64,000 nucleotides of DNA, from positions 1 to 64,000 of the forward strand of contig JBCCBP010000017.1 of NCBI GenBank assembly GCA_039033995.1, in the 5' to 3' direction. The notes under the pieces are model-generated. The model was not told where the DNA came from. It worked only from the letters and a program-made list of their open reading frames with translations, and ran no database searches. The translations under genes were made by a program, and so were the position numbers. This stretch comes from CALBPI01 sp039033995. GTDB taxonomy: Bacteria > Pseudomonadota > Gammaproteobacteria > Steroidobacterales > Woeseiaceae. Below are positions 45,066 to 55,500 of the stretch, one piece after another. Position 1 is the stretch's first letter, and each line of letters begins with the position of its first letter.

Positions 45066-46466
45066 TTAGTCGCTGCTGCGGTTTGCCAATGCGGCACGTG
45101 TCAGCGACGCCGCCAGGCCGGTGTAGCCTGCCGGCGTCATTGCACTGAGAGACTCGCGAGCCTCATCTGGAATGTCGAGCCCTGCTATGAACGCGGTGAG
45201 TCGCTCTGCCGTCATGCGCTCGCCGCGAGTCAACGCTTTTAGCTGATCGTAGGCATCGGCAACCCCATAGCGTCGCATCACAGTCTGGATGGGTTCCGCC
45301 AGTACCTCCCACGCGGCGTCGAGATCAGCGGCCAGCCGCTCAGCGTTGATGTCCAGCTTTGCCAGACCTTTCTCAAGCGACGCTACGCTGATCAGGACAT
45401 GGCCGAGTGCGGCGCCCCAATTGCGCAATACCGTGGAATCGGTCAGGTCGCGTTGCCAGCGCGACACAGGCAGCTTGCTGGCGAGGTGTTCCAGCAGTGC
45501 GTTGGCCAGACCGAGGTTGCCTTCCGCGTTCTCGAAGTCGATCGGATTGACTTTGTGCGGCATGGTTGATGATCCAACCTCACCCGCGACAACACGCTGC
45601 TTGAAGTAGCCGAGGCTGACGTAACCCCAGATATCGCGCGCCAGATCAATCAGAATCGTATTGATGCGAACGATGGCATGGGCGTATTCAGCGAGCCAAT
45701 CGTGTGGCTCAATCTGTGTGGTCATCGGGTTGTGTGTCAGCCCAAGACGCTTGATCAAGGTGGCGCCAAGATTCGGCCAGTCGACTGCCGGGTAGGCGGC
45801 CAGGTGCGCGTTGTAGTTGCCGACCGCGCCATTGAATTTAGCGAGTACTGGGATATCCCTGAGCTGGGCGATTTGCCGGTCCAGTCGGACAATAACGTTC
45901 GCTAACTCCTTACCGACGGTCGTGGGGCTTGCGGTCTGTCCGTGCGTACGGCTCAGCATCGGTGTGTCGGCCAGGGAGGCGGCCATTGCCGCCAGTGTAT
46001 TGGCGATCGCGCGCAGTGCCGGCAGCAGCACTTCATCACGGGCAGCGCGTAGCATCAGCGCATAAGCGACGTTGTTGATGTCCTCGGACGTGCAGCCGAA
46101 GTGAATGAACTCGCTGATCGCGACCGCTGCGGTCGAATCACCAAAGCACTGTTTGATGTAGTACTCACAGGCTTTGACGTCGTGGTTGGTGGTGTGCTCG
46201 ATGGTTTTGATGGTCTCGGCGTCGCTCGCCTCGAAGCGCGTGGCTAGCCGCTGCATCTGCTCGGAAATCGTATCGGGTATCTGGTTGAGTTCCGGGATAT
46301 CGTCGGCTTGTGTCAGCACTTCCAGCCAGCGAATCTCAGTCAGAACCCGATAGCGGATCAGCCCGAATTCACTAACGTGCGGCCGCAGTGCATCCGTCTT
46401 GCGCGCGTAGCGACCGTCGGCAGGACTGAGCGCAAACAGAGGTGAATCAAAATCGGCATTTTTCAT
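45066..46466 (-). CDS. purB: adenylosuccinate lyase
   Basis: A 466-residue enzyme acting twice in purine synthesis (SAICAR cleavage and AMP formation). The superfamily signature GSSTMPHKVNPIDFENAEG (about residues 300-318) carries the flexible catalytic loop, and TSEDINN (about 125) and HGQTASPTT (about 175) are the other active-site stretches. It is the first gene of the minus-strand run that continues through roxA to DUF2333. The E. coli neighbour hflD is missing between purB and mnmA. Confidence 0.97.
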   Translation of the reverse strand: MKNADFDSPLFALSPADGRYARKTDALRPHVSEFGLIRYRVLTEIRWLEVLTQADDIPELNQIPDTISEQMQRLATRFEASDAETIKTIEHTTNHDVKACEYYIKQCFGDSTAAVAISEFIHFGCTSEDINNVAYALMLRAARDEVLLPALRAIANTLAAMAASLADTPMLSRTHGQTASPTTVGKELANVIVRLDRQIAQLRDIPVLAKFNGAVGNYNAHLAAYPAVDWPNLGATLIKRLGLTHNPMTTQIEPHDWLAEYAHAIVRINTILIDLARDIWGYVSLGYFKQRVVAGEVGSSTMPHKVNPIDFENAEGNLGLANALLEHLASKLPVSRWQRDLTDSTVLRNWGAALGHVLISVASLEKGLAKLDINAERLAADLDAAWEVLAEPIQTVMRRYGVADAYDQLKALTRGERMTAERLTAFIAGLDIPDEARESLSAMTPAGYTGLAASLTRAALANRSSD

Positions 46467-46608
46467 AGTGGGTAACGCGTTTTTTCTGCGGTTAGGCGAT
46501 GCGGCTTTACAAGATCCGCCAAACCCCTAATGATACACGCCTTGATTCCGCCAGGCGCCTTTGCAACGCGGCGCCTGGGCTCAGAATAGCGGGGAGGCCA
46601 GCTACGGC

Positions 46609-47997
46609 ATGAACAAGCAAGCGACACGGATCGAAAAAGACAGCATGGGCGAGTTGGAAGTGCCGGCGGAGGCGCTTTGGGCTGCTCAGACACAGCGTGC
46701 CATCAACAATTTCAAGATCAGCGGTGAGGCGATGCCCGCGAGTTTCATCATGGCGCTCGCGCGCGTGAAGTGGGCTGCTGCCGGCGCCAATGGTGAGCTC
46801 GGGTTGCTAGCCTCCGGTAAGGCGGCAGCGATCCAAAAAGCGGCCGCCGAGATCGTCAGTGGTCAACACCTCGATCAGTTCCCGGTCGACGTTTTTCAGA
46901 CGGGTTCGGGCACCAGCTCAAATATGAATGCGAACGAGGTCATCGCGACGTTGGCCAGCCGCGCTGGCGACGCCTCCGTTCACCCTAATGATGACGTTAA
47001 CATGGGGCAGAGTAGCAATGACGTCATACCGACCACGATCCATGTCAGCGCCGCGCTCGGCGTGTCGGAGCGGCTGATTCCCGCGCTTCAGCATCTGTCC
47101 GCCGTACTCGAGAAGAAAGCTGAAGAGACCGATTCGGTCGTCAAGACCGGGCGTACGCATTTGATGGACGCCATGCCCGTTCGCCTGAGTCAGGAGCTCA
47201 ATGCCTGGCGCACGCAGGTCGAGCAAGGCATCGCCCGGCTTAATAGTGTGCTCGATCGGTTGTTGGCCATCGCCCAGGGCGGGACAGCGGTCGGCAGTGG
47301 TATCAACGCACACCCGCGATTCGGGCAGAAAGTCGCGACATTACTCGCCGAACAGACCGGGCTGCAGTTCCGACCGGCGGACTCGTATTTCGAAGCGCTG
47401 GCTTGTCAGGACACAGCGGTAGAGCTTTCCGGGCAGATGCGTGTGGTCGCGGTGAGTTTGATGAAGATTGCGAATGACCTTCGCTGGATGAATTCCGGGC
47501 CGCTCGCAGGGCTTGGAGAGATCGCGTTGCCAGCCCTTCAGCCAGGCTCGAGCATCATGCCGGGCAAGGTGAATCCCGTCATACCTGAGGCCACCGCGAT
47601 GGTCGCCGCGCAAGTGATCGGCAATGATGCTGCTGTCACCGTCGCCGGCCAAGCTGGCAGCTTTCAGCTCAATGTGATGCTGCCAGTCATTGCGAGGAAT
47701 GTTCTCCAGTCGATTGAATTACTTAGCAATATATCAGTATCGTTAGCTGACGATGCTATCGCCGGGTTCACCGTTAACCAGGAAAATCTCGATCGCGCCC
47801 TGGGGCGCAACCCTATTCTCGTAACGGCACTCAATCCCGTGATCGGCTACGAATTGGGCGCCAAGGTCGCCAAGCAAGCCTACGCCGAAGGTCGGCCCGT
47901 CAAAGAGGTTGCGCTCGAGTTGACGGATCTGGACAGCGATGAGCTCGACAGATTGCTGGATCCCGCCAGTCTGACCGAGGGCGGTATCAAAAACTGA
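46609..47997 (+). CDS. fumC: fumarate hydratase class II
   Basis: A 462-residue iron-free fumarase. GSSIMPGKVNPVIPEA (about residues 318-333) is the superfamily signature; TGSGTSSNMNANEV (about 97-110) and GQSSNDVIPT (about 133-142) form the active site. The ATG at 46609 follows GGAGG by eleven bases; an earlier in-frame start at 46561 is inside the promoter region. It diverges from purB. Being iron-independent, it can keep the cycle running under oxidative stress. Confidence 0.96.
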   Translation: MNKQATRIEKDSMGELEVPAEALWAAQTQRAINNFKISGEAMPASFIMALARVKWAAAGANGELGLLASGKAAAIQKAAAEIVSGQHLDQFPVDVFQTGSGTSSNMNANEVIATLASRAGDASVHPNDDVNMGQSSNDVIPTTIHVSAALGVSERLIPALQHLSAVLEKKAEETDSVVKTGRTHLMDAMPVRLSQELNAWRTQVEQGIARLNSVLDRLLAIAQGGTAVGSGINAHPRFGQKVATLLAEQTGLQFRPADSYFEALACQDTAVELSGQMRVVAVSLMKIANDLRWMNSGPLAGLGEIALPALQPGSSIMPGKVNPVIPEATAMVAAQVIGNDAAVTVAGQAGSFQLNVMLPVIARNVLQSIELLSNISVSLADDAIAGFTVNQENLDRALGRNPILVTALNPVIGYELGAKVAKQAYAEGRPVKEVALELTDLDSDELDRLLDPASLTEGGIKN

Positions 47998-47999
47998 TC

Positions 48000-48638
48000 G
48001 TGAACACGCTGACGGAGCAGCAACTACGCGCGGCTTTTAGTGACCATCGCTCGCCACCGGATCCCTTTGATATTGTGGCACCCGATAACGCGACGCCGTT
48101 CCCCGACGATTGGTTGGCGGACAAGCGAGAAGGGTTGCGCGTCGCAGCGATTCTCGTGCCCTTCGTGCGGGACGCCGATGGCGGGTTACACGTATTGCTG
48201 ACGCAGCGCGCCGCCCATCTCAAGCATCACGCCGGGCAAGTGAGTTTCCCCGGTGGCGCTCGAGAGCCTGGCGATACCAGTCTTGCCGATACGGCGATAA
48301 GGGAAGCCGCGGAGGAAGTTGGTTTGGCATCGGGTCGAACGGACGTCGTCGGCTACCTGCGGCCCCAGTGGACGATCAGCAACTACGCGATGACACCCGT
48401 TATCGCTATCGTGGATGGTCCCGTCGACCTGACCTTGCAGGAGAGCGAGGTGGCCGACGCGTTCCAGGTGCCTGCAGAAGTCTTGCTGGATCGACGGCGT
48501 CATCGGATTGAACGTCGCACGTCTCAGTCCATTGAATTCGATACCGTGGAGATTTTGTGGCGCGAGCGGCGCATTTGGGGAGCCACCGCGACCGTAATTA
48601 GTCGTATTACAAAAATAATGGAAAATAATGAGTTATGA
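48000..48638 (+). CDS. nudL: CoA-type Nudix pyrophosphatase (NudL/YeaB)
   Basis: A 212-residue Nudix protein. LTQRAAHLKHHAGQVSFPGG (about 63-82) is the UPF0035 CoA-recognition motif, followed by the Nudix box GGAREPGDTSLADTAIREAAEEVGL. These enzymes split CoA into phosphopantetheine and 3',5'-ADP. It starts with GTG two bases after the fumC stop and overlaps mazG by four bases (ATGA), so the three genes are probably one transcript. Confidence 0.88.
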   Translation: MNTLTEQQLRAAFSDHRSPPDPFDIVAPDNATPFPDDWLADKREGLRVAAILVPFVRDADGGLHVLLTQRAAHLKHHAGQVSFPGGAREPGDTSLADTAIREAAEEVGLASGRTDVVGYLRPQWTISNYAMTPVIAIVDGPVDLTLQESEVADAFQVPAEVLLDRRRHRIERRTSQSIEFDTVEILWRERRIWGATATVISRITKIMENNEL

Positions 48639-49399
48639 GCGATGTCAAGAAATTACTTGATATAATGGCAACCTTGAGAGATCCGCAGCGCGGTTGCCCC
48701 TGGGATCTTGAACAATCATTCGCGACGATCGTGCCGCATACGTTGGAAGAGGCGTATGAGGTCGCAGATGTGATCGAACGTGATGCACTGCATGAATTGC
48801 CGGATGAGCTCGGCGATTTGCTGTTTCAGGTGGTGTTTTATGCCCAGCTTGGCAGCGAAGCCGGCTTGTTTACCTTCGACGATGTGACCGCCGCCATCTG
48901 CGAGAAAATGATCCGTCGTCATCCACATGTCTTTGCCGCTGACGAGCGCGGCGACGCCGCCGGCCAACTGCGTCGCTGGGAGGATATCAAAGCGGCGGAG
49001 CGGGGCGCTCAGGTCGCCAGTGCGCTGGATTCGGTACCGGTGGGCTTGCCGGCACTGACGCGTGCCCAGAAAATCGGCAAGAAAGCCGGTCGCGTGGGCT
49101 TTGATTGGCCTGACCAGACCGGTGTCGCGCGCAAAGTCGCCGAGGAATGCGATGAGTTCGTAGCGGCTGCAGCGGACGCCGATCCTGATGCCATGGCGGA
49201 TGAGTTGGGCGATATCCTGTTCTCCGTCGTACAACTCGGTCGCCACTCAGGGATCGATACCGAACAGGCGTTGCGTGCTGCGACACGCAAGTTCGAGCGA
49301 CGTTTTCGCAGAATGGAGGCCGACAACGAGCAGCCGTTGGCGGAAATGTCTGACAGCGCGCTCGAAGCGGCCTGGCAACGGGCGAAACAGGCGGACTGA
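48635..49399 (+). CDS. mazG: nucleoside triphosphate pyrophosphohydrolase MazG
   Basis: A 254-residue protein with two MazG domains, LEEAYEVADVIERD...ELGDLLFQVVF (about 33-66) and VAEECDEFVAA...ADELGDILFSVVQ (about 168-205), each with the EExxE and ExxD metal ligands. It hydrolyses all NTPs to NMP and can lower ppGpp. In many gammaproteobacteria it follows relA; here relA is 35 kb away and mazG follows nudL. Confidence 0.96.
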   Translation: MSDVKKLLDIMATLRDPQRGCPWDLEQSFATIVPHTLEEAYEVADVIERDALHELPDELGDLLFQVVFYAQLGSEAGLFTFDDVTAAICEKMIRRHPHVFAADERGDAAGQLRRWEDIKAAERGAQVASALDSVPVGLPALTRAQKIGKKAGRVGFDWPDQTGVARKVAEECDEFVAAAADADPDAMADELGDILFSVVQLGRHSGIDTEQALRAATRKFERRFRRMEADNEQPLAEMSDSALEAAWQRAKQAD

Positions 49400-49494
49400 G
49401 CGACCACACAGCTATTCAGCATCGATTCAGGCAGACACGCCTATCCTAGGCTCCGAAGATTGAGTTCATCCAGCTTTTTACTACGGAGTACAAC

Positions 49495-50052
49495 ATGCGT
49501 AAGGCAACTGGATTAAAGATAGCGGGCGGTCTGGCGATCGCTGCGATGATGACCGCTCCGGCGCTTGCGGATCCTGTGCGCGTCGTGAGTCGCGGCTACC
49601 AGGCGACCGATCAGTACCGCTACGCACGCGTCGTGGACCTGAAACCGTTGATTCGTACAGTCGCAGTCGAAATTCCGGTCCGTGAATGCTACGACCGACC
49701 GGTCACTTACGAAACACGCGATCGGCGCGGTGTCGGACGCACGATTGCTGGCGGTTTGATTGGCGGTGCCATCGGCCGACAGTTTGGCGATGGTCGCGGG
49801 CGCGATGCGATGACGATTCTTGGGAGCGTCATTGGCGCGTCGGCGGCGGCAGAAGGTGCCGAAACGCGGGTCCGCTCAGAAACGCGTGTCGAACGCTTCT
49901 GCGAGACGCGCTACGAGTATGAGCAGCGTGATCGTGTCGAAGGCTACCGGGTCACCTATGTGCTCGACGGTCAGACCTACACCACGCGCACATCCGAAGA
50001 TCCTGGCAATCGAATTCGCGTCCGCGTCAGCGTGCAGCCACTCGTCGACTGA
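49495..50052 (+). CDS. glycine-zipper 2TM outer-membrane protein
   Basis: A 185-residue exported protein. The signal peptide ends after ALA near residue 25. GRTIAGGLIGGAIGRQFGDGRGRDAMTILGSVIGASAAA (about residues 82-120) is a double glycine zipper of the Rickettsia 17-kDa antigen type. No lipobox cysteine follows the signal peptide. A CYDRP and FCETRYEYEQR pair could form a disulfide. It precedes a PepSY protein and the phoPQ-like pair on the same strand and may be part of that stress response. Confidence 0.8.
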   Translation: MRKATGLKIAGGLAIAAMMTAPALADPVRVVSRGYQATDQYRYARVVDLKPLIRTVAVEIPVRECYDRPVTYETRDRRGVGRTIAGGLIGGAIGRQFGDGRGRDAMTILGSVIGASAAAEGAETRVRSETRVERFCETRYEYEQRDRVEGYRVTYVLDGQTYTTRTSEDPGNRIRVRVSVQPLVD

Positions 50053-50131
50053 GGATTCGGGCTGAACGGGCGGGCCGAGCAGTGTCGTTGTGACGTTGCA
50101 AAGCCCGCCTGAACACCGGAAAATTGCACAC

Positions 50132-50422
50132 GTGTCCAGATTCGCCGCCATCCTGCTGACTAGCCTTACGTTGCTCTGCGCCAACGCAGCGGCCTTGTCC
50201 GTTGATCGCTCGGCAGACGTGCGGGTGGCGGTGTCCTCGCCGGCTACGCCATTGGCCGCCGACCGGGTATCGCTTTCAGAAGCGGTCAAACAGGTACGCA
50301 AGCGATATGGCGGGCGCATTCTGAGTGCCGAGACCCGGGGTTCTGGGGCGTCGCGGGTTCACGTGATCAAAGTACTAACCGAGAAAGGCCGCGTGCAAAC
50401 GGTTCGCATCAAAGCGAACTAA
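50132..50422 (+). CDS. small periplasmic PepSY-domain protein
   Basis: A 96-residue protein with a signal peptide (cut after AAA near residue 21) and one PepSY-like unit: SLSEAVKQVRKRYGGRILSAE...VHVIKVLTEKGRVQTVRI (about 50-95). Such single PepSY proteins often lie just upstream of an OmpR-type regulator and a PhoQ-like kinase and may act as an accessory sensor. The start is uncertain: GTG at 50132 gives a normal signal peptide, while the frame is open from a GTG at 50090. It ends 22 bases before the regulator. Confidence 0.75.
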   Translation: MSRFAAILLTSLTLLCANAAALSVDRSADVRVAVSSPATPLAADRVSLSEAVKQVRKRYGGRILSAETRGSGASRVHVIKVLTEKGRVQTVRIKAN

Positions 50423-50444
50423 GCAGCGGACCGAGTGAACGATC

Positions 50445-51128
50445 ATGAGACTATTACTGGTTGAAGACGACGAAACGCTCCGCGAGACACTGACGAATCA
50501 GCTTCTAGCAGAAGGGTACCGTGTTGAGTCGGCGGGCGATGGCGAAGAAGGTTTGTACTTCGCGCGCGAATACCCGATTGATCTTGCGATTATCGATCTT
50601 GGCTTGCCGAAGAAGAACGGGCTGGATTTGATTAAGGAATTGCGCGGCGAAGGTTATACCTATCCGATCCTTATTCTGACGGCGCGCGATAACTGGCAGG
50701 ACAAGGTGGATGGCCTGACTGCTGGCGCCGATGACTACGTCGCCAAGCCATTTCATTTTCCGGAAGTGTCTGCGCGCATCAACGCTTTGTTGCGCCGATC
50801 GGGTGGTTGGGCTTCATCGGAGCTCGATTGCGGTCCGATCAAGCTCGATACCGCGAAGCAAGTGCTGACGGTGAACGACGAAGCGGTCGAACTGACCAGC
50901 TTCGAATACTCGCTGCTGGAACATCTGATGCTACGCGCCGGCGAAGTCATTTCGAAAACCGAATTGACCGAGCGGCTATATGACCAGGATTACGAGCGCG
51001 ACAGCAACGTGATCGAAGTATTTGTCGGTCGTCTACGCAAGAAGCTCGATCCTGACAATTCTCTGAAGCCCATTGAGACGCTGCGCGGACGCGGTTACCG
51101 GTTTGCATTGCAGCGTGCCAGCGGTTAG
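50445..51128 (+). CDS. phoP: PhoP-like OmpR-family response regulator
   Basis: A 227-residue regulator. The receiver domain has the acidic pair EDDE (about 7-10), the phosphorylated Asp in AIIDLGLPKKNGLD (about 51) and Lys in DYVAKPFHF (about 101). A winged-helix DNA-binding domain of OmpR type covers about 125-224 (LTSFEYSLLEHLM, VEVFVGRLRKKL-like sequence, GRGYRFAL). It is followed by a PhoQ-like kinase nine bases later. The symbol rests on similarity of the pair; magnesium or peptide sensing is inferred. Confidence 0.88.
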   Translation: MRLLLVEDDETLRETLTNQLLAEGYRVESAGDGEEGLYFAREYPIDLAIIDLGLPKKNGLDLIKELRGEGYTYPILILTARDNWQDKVDGLTAGADDYVAKPFHFPEVSARINALLRRSGGWASSELDCGPIKLDTAKQVLTVNDEAVELTSFEYSLLEHLMLRAGEVISKTELTERLYDQDYERDSNVIEVFVGRLRKKLDPDNSLKPIETLRGRGYRFALQRASG

Positions 51129-51137
51129 CGCGCCGCG

Positions 51138-52493
51138 ATGAACTCGTTACGCTTGCGCTTGCTGGCGCTGACGAGTCTGTTAATGACGATCAGTTTTGCG
51201 GTACTCGGTGCCGCGATCGACCGTAGCTTTTCGGCTGCGCTCGAAGCTGCACACCGCGAGGTGCTCGAAAGTCAGGCGCTTGCGCTGCTGGCTGCAGCAC
51301 AAGCGGAGGCCGATGAATTGGTCCTGCCGTTCGATATGCCGGAAGCGAAGCTGAATGCTCCGGATTCGGGGCTGTATGCGAAGATCCGCCGCGAAGACGG
51401 CAGCGTTCTGTGGCGATCCGGGTCTTCGATCGGCATTGACCTATTGCCGATTCTTGCGCTACCGCCGGTCGGCGGTCGTATCATGGCGCGTCAGACTGCC
51501 GCGACCGGTGAGGAGCTCGATGTCCTCAATCTCGGTGTGGTCTGGGAGTTTGATGATGGCAGCGAGCGCTATTACGCGTTCAGCGTCGCAGAAAGTCGAC
51601 GAGCGCTGGAGCAGCAAATGGCGAGCTTCCGAGGTCAGCTCTATCTCGCATTCGTCGTGATTGCCGTTTTTCTATTGATCACAGTCGCACTGCTTTTGTC
51701 GTGGTTGTTACGGCCATTGGGTCAGATCGAAGACGAAATCGAGGCGGTTGAGAGTGGCGATCGGCAACAACTCTCTGAGAATTACCCGAGCGAACTGACC
51801 GGCGTCGCAAGAAATCTGAATGCCTTGCTGGTCAGTGAGCAAAAGCGCGTGACACGCTACCAACAGACCCTCGCCAATTTGGCACATAGTCTGAAGACGC
51901 CATTGGCTGCGGCTAAAAACCTACTGTCGAGTGAGCCGAGCCCTGCCGTCGAGAAAGAGCTGGACCGTATGCAGGATATTGTGCGCTACCAACTCGCGCG
52001 ACCCGCGGCAGCGAGTGGCAGACTGGTCGGTCGCGGCAAAATTCGAGTCGAGCCAGAAATTATCGAGTTGCTTGACGGTCTCGATAAGGTCTATCGAGCC
52101 AAGCAGGTGAGTGCCGAATGTGCGATAGAGCCGGGGCTCGACTTTGCCGGTGATCGTGGCGACCTGATCGAGATGGTCGGTAACCTGTTGGACAATGCGT
52201 ATAAGTGGTGTGACCGACAGGTGATTGTGTCAGCGCGTCAGCGGCCTTTGGCGGATGATGCTGAGTGGCCGTCGATCGAGTTTGTGGTGGAAGACGACGG
52301 ACCGGGAATTCCTGCCGAGGCGGCTACGGAGGCACTGACGCGCGGCAAGCGTCTGGATGAGTCCACACCCGGCAGCGGTATTGGTCTGTCCGTCGTGTCC
52401 GAGTTAGCTACGTTGTATGGTGGGACGGTGTCGATTGGCGCCAGCGATACGCTGGGCGGTGTATCGATCCAACTTGAACTGCGCGCGAGCTAA
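51138..52493 (+). CDS. phoQ: PhoQ-like sensor histidine kinase
   Basis: A 451-residue inner-membrane kinase. Two transmembrane segments (about residues 7-27 and 170-195) flank a periplasmic sensor with LNAPDSGLYAKI, a stretch shared with PhoQ sensors. A HAMP-like linker leads to the dimerisation helix LAHSLKTPLAAAKNLL with the phosphorylated His (about 254), and the ATPase domain has VGNLLDNAYKW, VEDDGPGIPAE and GSGIGLSVV. The HSLKTPLA box is as in E. coli PhoQ. The acidic patch that binds cations there is not obvious here, so the signal may differ. Confidence 0.85.
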   Translation: MNSLRLRLLALTSLLMTISFAVLGAAIDRSFSAALEAAHREVLESQALALLAAAQAEADELVLPFDMPEAKLNAPDSGLYAKIRREDGSVLWRSGSSIGIDLLPILALPPVGGRIMARQTAATGEELDVLNLGVVWEFDDGSERYYAFSVAESRRALEQQMASFRGQLYLAFVVIAVFLLITVALLLSWLLRPLGQIEDEIEAVESGDRQQLSENYPSELTGVARNLNALLVSEQKRVTRYQQTLANLAHSLKTPLAAAKNLLSSEPSPAVEKELDRMQDIVRYQLARPAAASGRLVGRGKIRVEPEIIELLDGLDKVYRAKQVSAECAIEPGLDFAGDRGDLIEMVGNLLDNAYKWCDRQVIVSARQRPLADDAEWPSIEFVVEDDGPGIPAEAATEALTRGKRLDESTPGSGIGLSVVSELATLYGGTVSIGASDTLGGVSIQLELRAS

Positions 52494-52543
52494 GCGCGGC
52501 TAGATCACGGCTGGCGAGTGCGCTGGCCGGTCTGCAATAATAG

Positions 52544-55500
52544 ATGGCTCGCATGACCGACTCTCCATCACAACCAGGCCCGGAGCAGTTGATGCTGCCG
52601 GAGGCGCGGCTATTGTCGCGTGGTCGCAGCATCGATCAGAAGCGCTTGCAGGCTTCTGCAGACCAACTGACGGCACGCTCTGCGTGGCAGCCGGATCATA
52701 CGCCCGAGGCGGAGTTACCGATCGAATCCCGGCGCGATGAGATCATCGCGGCATTGCGGTCACATCCGGTCTTGATCGTCGCGGGCGAAACAGGATCCGG
52801 CAAGACCACGCAGCTGCCGCGCTATGCGCTCGCTGCCGGGTTTGGCAGGCGCGGACTGATCGGGCATACGCAACCCCGTCGCATTGCTGCAAGATCGGTG
52901 GCGGAACGCATTGCGAGTCTGTGCGGTACGTCGTTGGGAGACGGCGTCGGTTATGCAGTACGCTTTGATGACAGAACGAGCGCCAACAGCCTGGTACGCG
53001 TGATGACCGATGGCGTGCTGCTGGCGGAATTGGCGAAAGACAGACTGCTGTTGCGCTACGAGGTCATCATCATTGATGAGGCGCACGAGCGCAGTCTGAA
53101 CATCGATTTCCTGCTCGGTATTTTGAAATCATTGCTGCCCAAGCGCCCCGATTTGAAAGTCATCATCACGTCGGCGACGATCGATCATCAACGTTTTTCG
53201 GCACATTTTGACGATGCGCCGGTCATCGAGGTGTCCGGCCGCGGATTCCCGGTCGAAGTGCGTTATGACGAGAAACCGACTTCCGAGGATTCAATGGCGT
53301 TAGCCAAAGCGGTTGCGAGAGGTGTGCAGTCGATTGCGAACTCGCGTCTGCCCAGTGCTGCCGAAGACATACTGGTGTTCTTGCCGGGTGAACGTGAGAT
53401 ACGCGATGCCGAGCGTGTGCTGACCAAACAGCATCCCGCGTTTGACATTGTCCCGCTGTTTGGCCGTCTGTCGGATCAGCAACAAGGCGCCGTTTTTCGT
53501 CCGACGCAACAGCGACGTATTGTGCTGGCGACGAATGTGGCAGAGACCTCGCTGACAGTGCCGCGTATTGGTGCTGTCATCGATAGTGGTTTTGCGCGTA
53601 TCAGTCGCTACTCGTCACGCAGTCGCGTGCAACGTTTACAACTTGAGCCCGTATCGCAGGCGAGCGCCAATCAGAGAGCCGGACGCTGTGGTCGGATCGG
53701 TCCGGGTGTTTGCCTGCGTCTGTACGACGAGGCGGAATTCGAAGCACGCCCTGCCTACACGGACCCGGAGATTCGGCGTACCAACCTCGCCAGTGTCGTG
53801 TTGCAAATGGCGACGCTGCGCCTCGGCGAGGTTGAACAATTTCCATTTGTCGATGCACCAGATGCGGGTCAGGTGGATGACGCGCGACGATTGTTGTTTG
53901 AGCTTCAGGCGCTGAGTGAGGACGGACGCGTCACGCGCCGCGGTCGAGACATTGCGCGACTACCACTCGATCCGCGACTAGCGCGCATGCTACTGAACGC
54001 AGGGGAGGGTGTGAATGCAGCATGGCTGACGATTATCGTGGCAGGACTCGCGGTTCAGGATCCGCGGCAACGCCCAATGGAGCACGCTCGCGCTGCCGAC
54101 GCCGCACACGCCAAGTTCACGGATCCGCAATCGGACTTTCTGAGTCATGTGCTGGTGTGGCAGTGGTTGGCAACGCAGCAGCACACGATGAAACGCAGCG
54201 CCTTTGATCGACATTGCGAAGGCCAGTTTCTATCGCCGCGAAGAATTCGCGAGTGGCGCGAAGTGGCTACGCAGATCGCACGTCAGTTGGGTGTGAACCT
54301 GCGTATCGATGGTATTGAACAGACGCCCGATGAAAAGGCCCGCGAGTGGTTGCATCTGCAAGTGCTGAGCGGATTGCTGTCTCATGTCGGCGCTTATCGT
54401 GATGAAGGAGAATACGCGGGTGCCTACAACAAGCACTTTGTCATACATCCCTCGTCGACGCTGGCCGACAAGAAACCCCGCTGGATGATGGCACTTGAGA
54501 TCGTGCAGACACGCAAGCGATACGCTCGCATCAATGCTGCGATCGATGTCGCCTGGCTCGCTCGATCCGGCAGTCACTTGTTGCAGTACGATTATGAGCC
54601 ACCTTATTGGAATGCGCGCCGTGGTCGCGTTGAAGCGAAACGCACAAGCTTACTGTTCGGCCTCGTGGTACGCGCCAATGAGCGAGTCAGCTACGCAGAG
54701 ATTGATGCCGCTGCCGCGCGTGACGTATTTTTGCGGGACGCGTTAGCTGGCGACCGGCTCCGGCTTGGCGCACCATTCGTCGCACACAACGGAGTCGTTC
54801 GTGAAGAGGTCGCTTTACTGGCCGGTAAGCTGCGTCGTCCGGTCGAAGTGCGACAGTCAGCGTTGGCTGCGTGGTTTGGTGAGCGGTTGCCTGAGACGAT
54901 TGTCGATACAAAACGGTTGAAGCGTTGGCTCTCGAAAGACAGCACAGCGCGCAACGCGGCGCTGCAGCTGAGTGTTTCGGATCTGATCAGCGAGGCCGAT
55001 GCCAGTGCCACCTCCGATTTGCCGACGACGTATCAAATCGGCGGCAACCGGCTCAAGATTCGCTACGCATTCGCACCCGCGGAGCAGCAAGATGGTGCTA
55101 GCCTGCAAGTACCGCAGGCGTTGCTGCGTTCATTGCGGCATGCTCAGGTAGATGCCAGCGTTCCGGCTTATCTGCAGCAGCGCGTTCAGATGCGATTGCG
55201 CCGCTTGCCGAAGGCCGTTCGTAAACAGTTTCAGCCCTTGGCGCAGACCGCTGAGCGTCTCAGCATCCGCTTGATCGCGGAGCAGGAGCGCGGACCACTC
55301 GACGAGCGACTGGCCCGCCTTGTGAAACGCGAATTTGATATCGACGCCCCGATGACCGATTGGGCGGCGCTGATCGAACCGGAACACCTGAAGCCGCGCA
55401 TTGTTGTATTGGATAACGAGGGCAAAGTCGTGTCGGCGGATCGCGATCTGGTCGCGTTGCAGGAAACACTGGATCAGACACGGTCGCAGTCAGCACCGGC

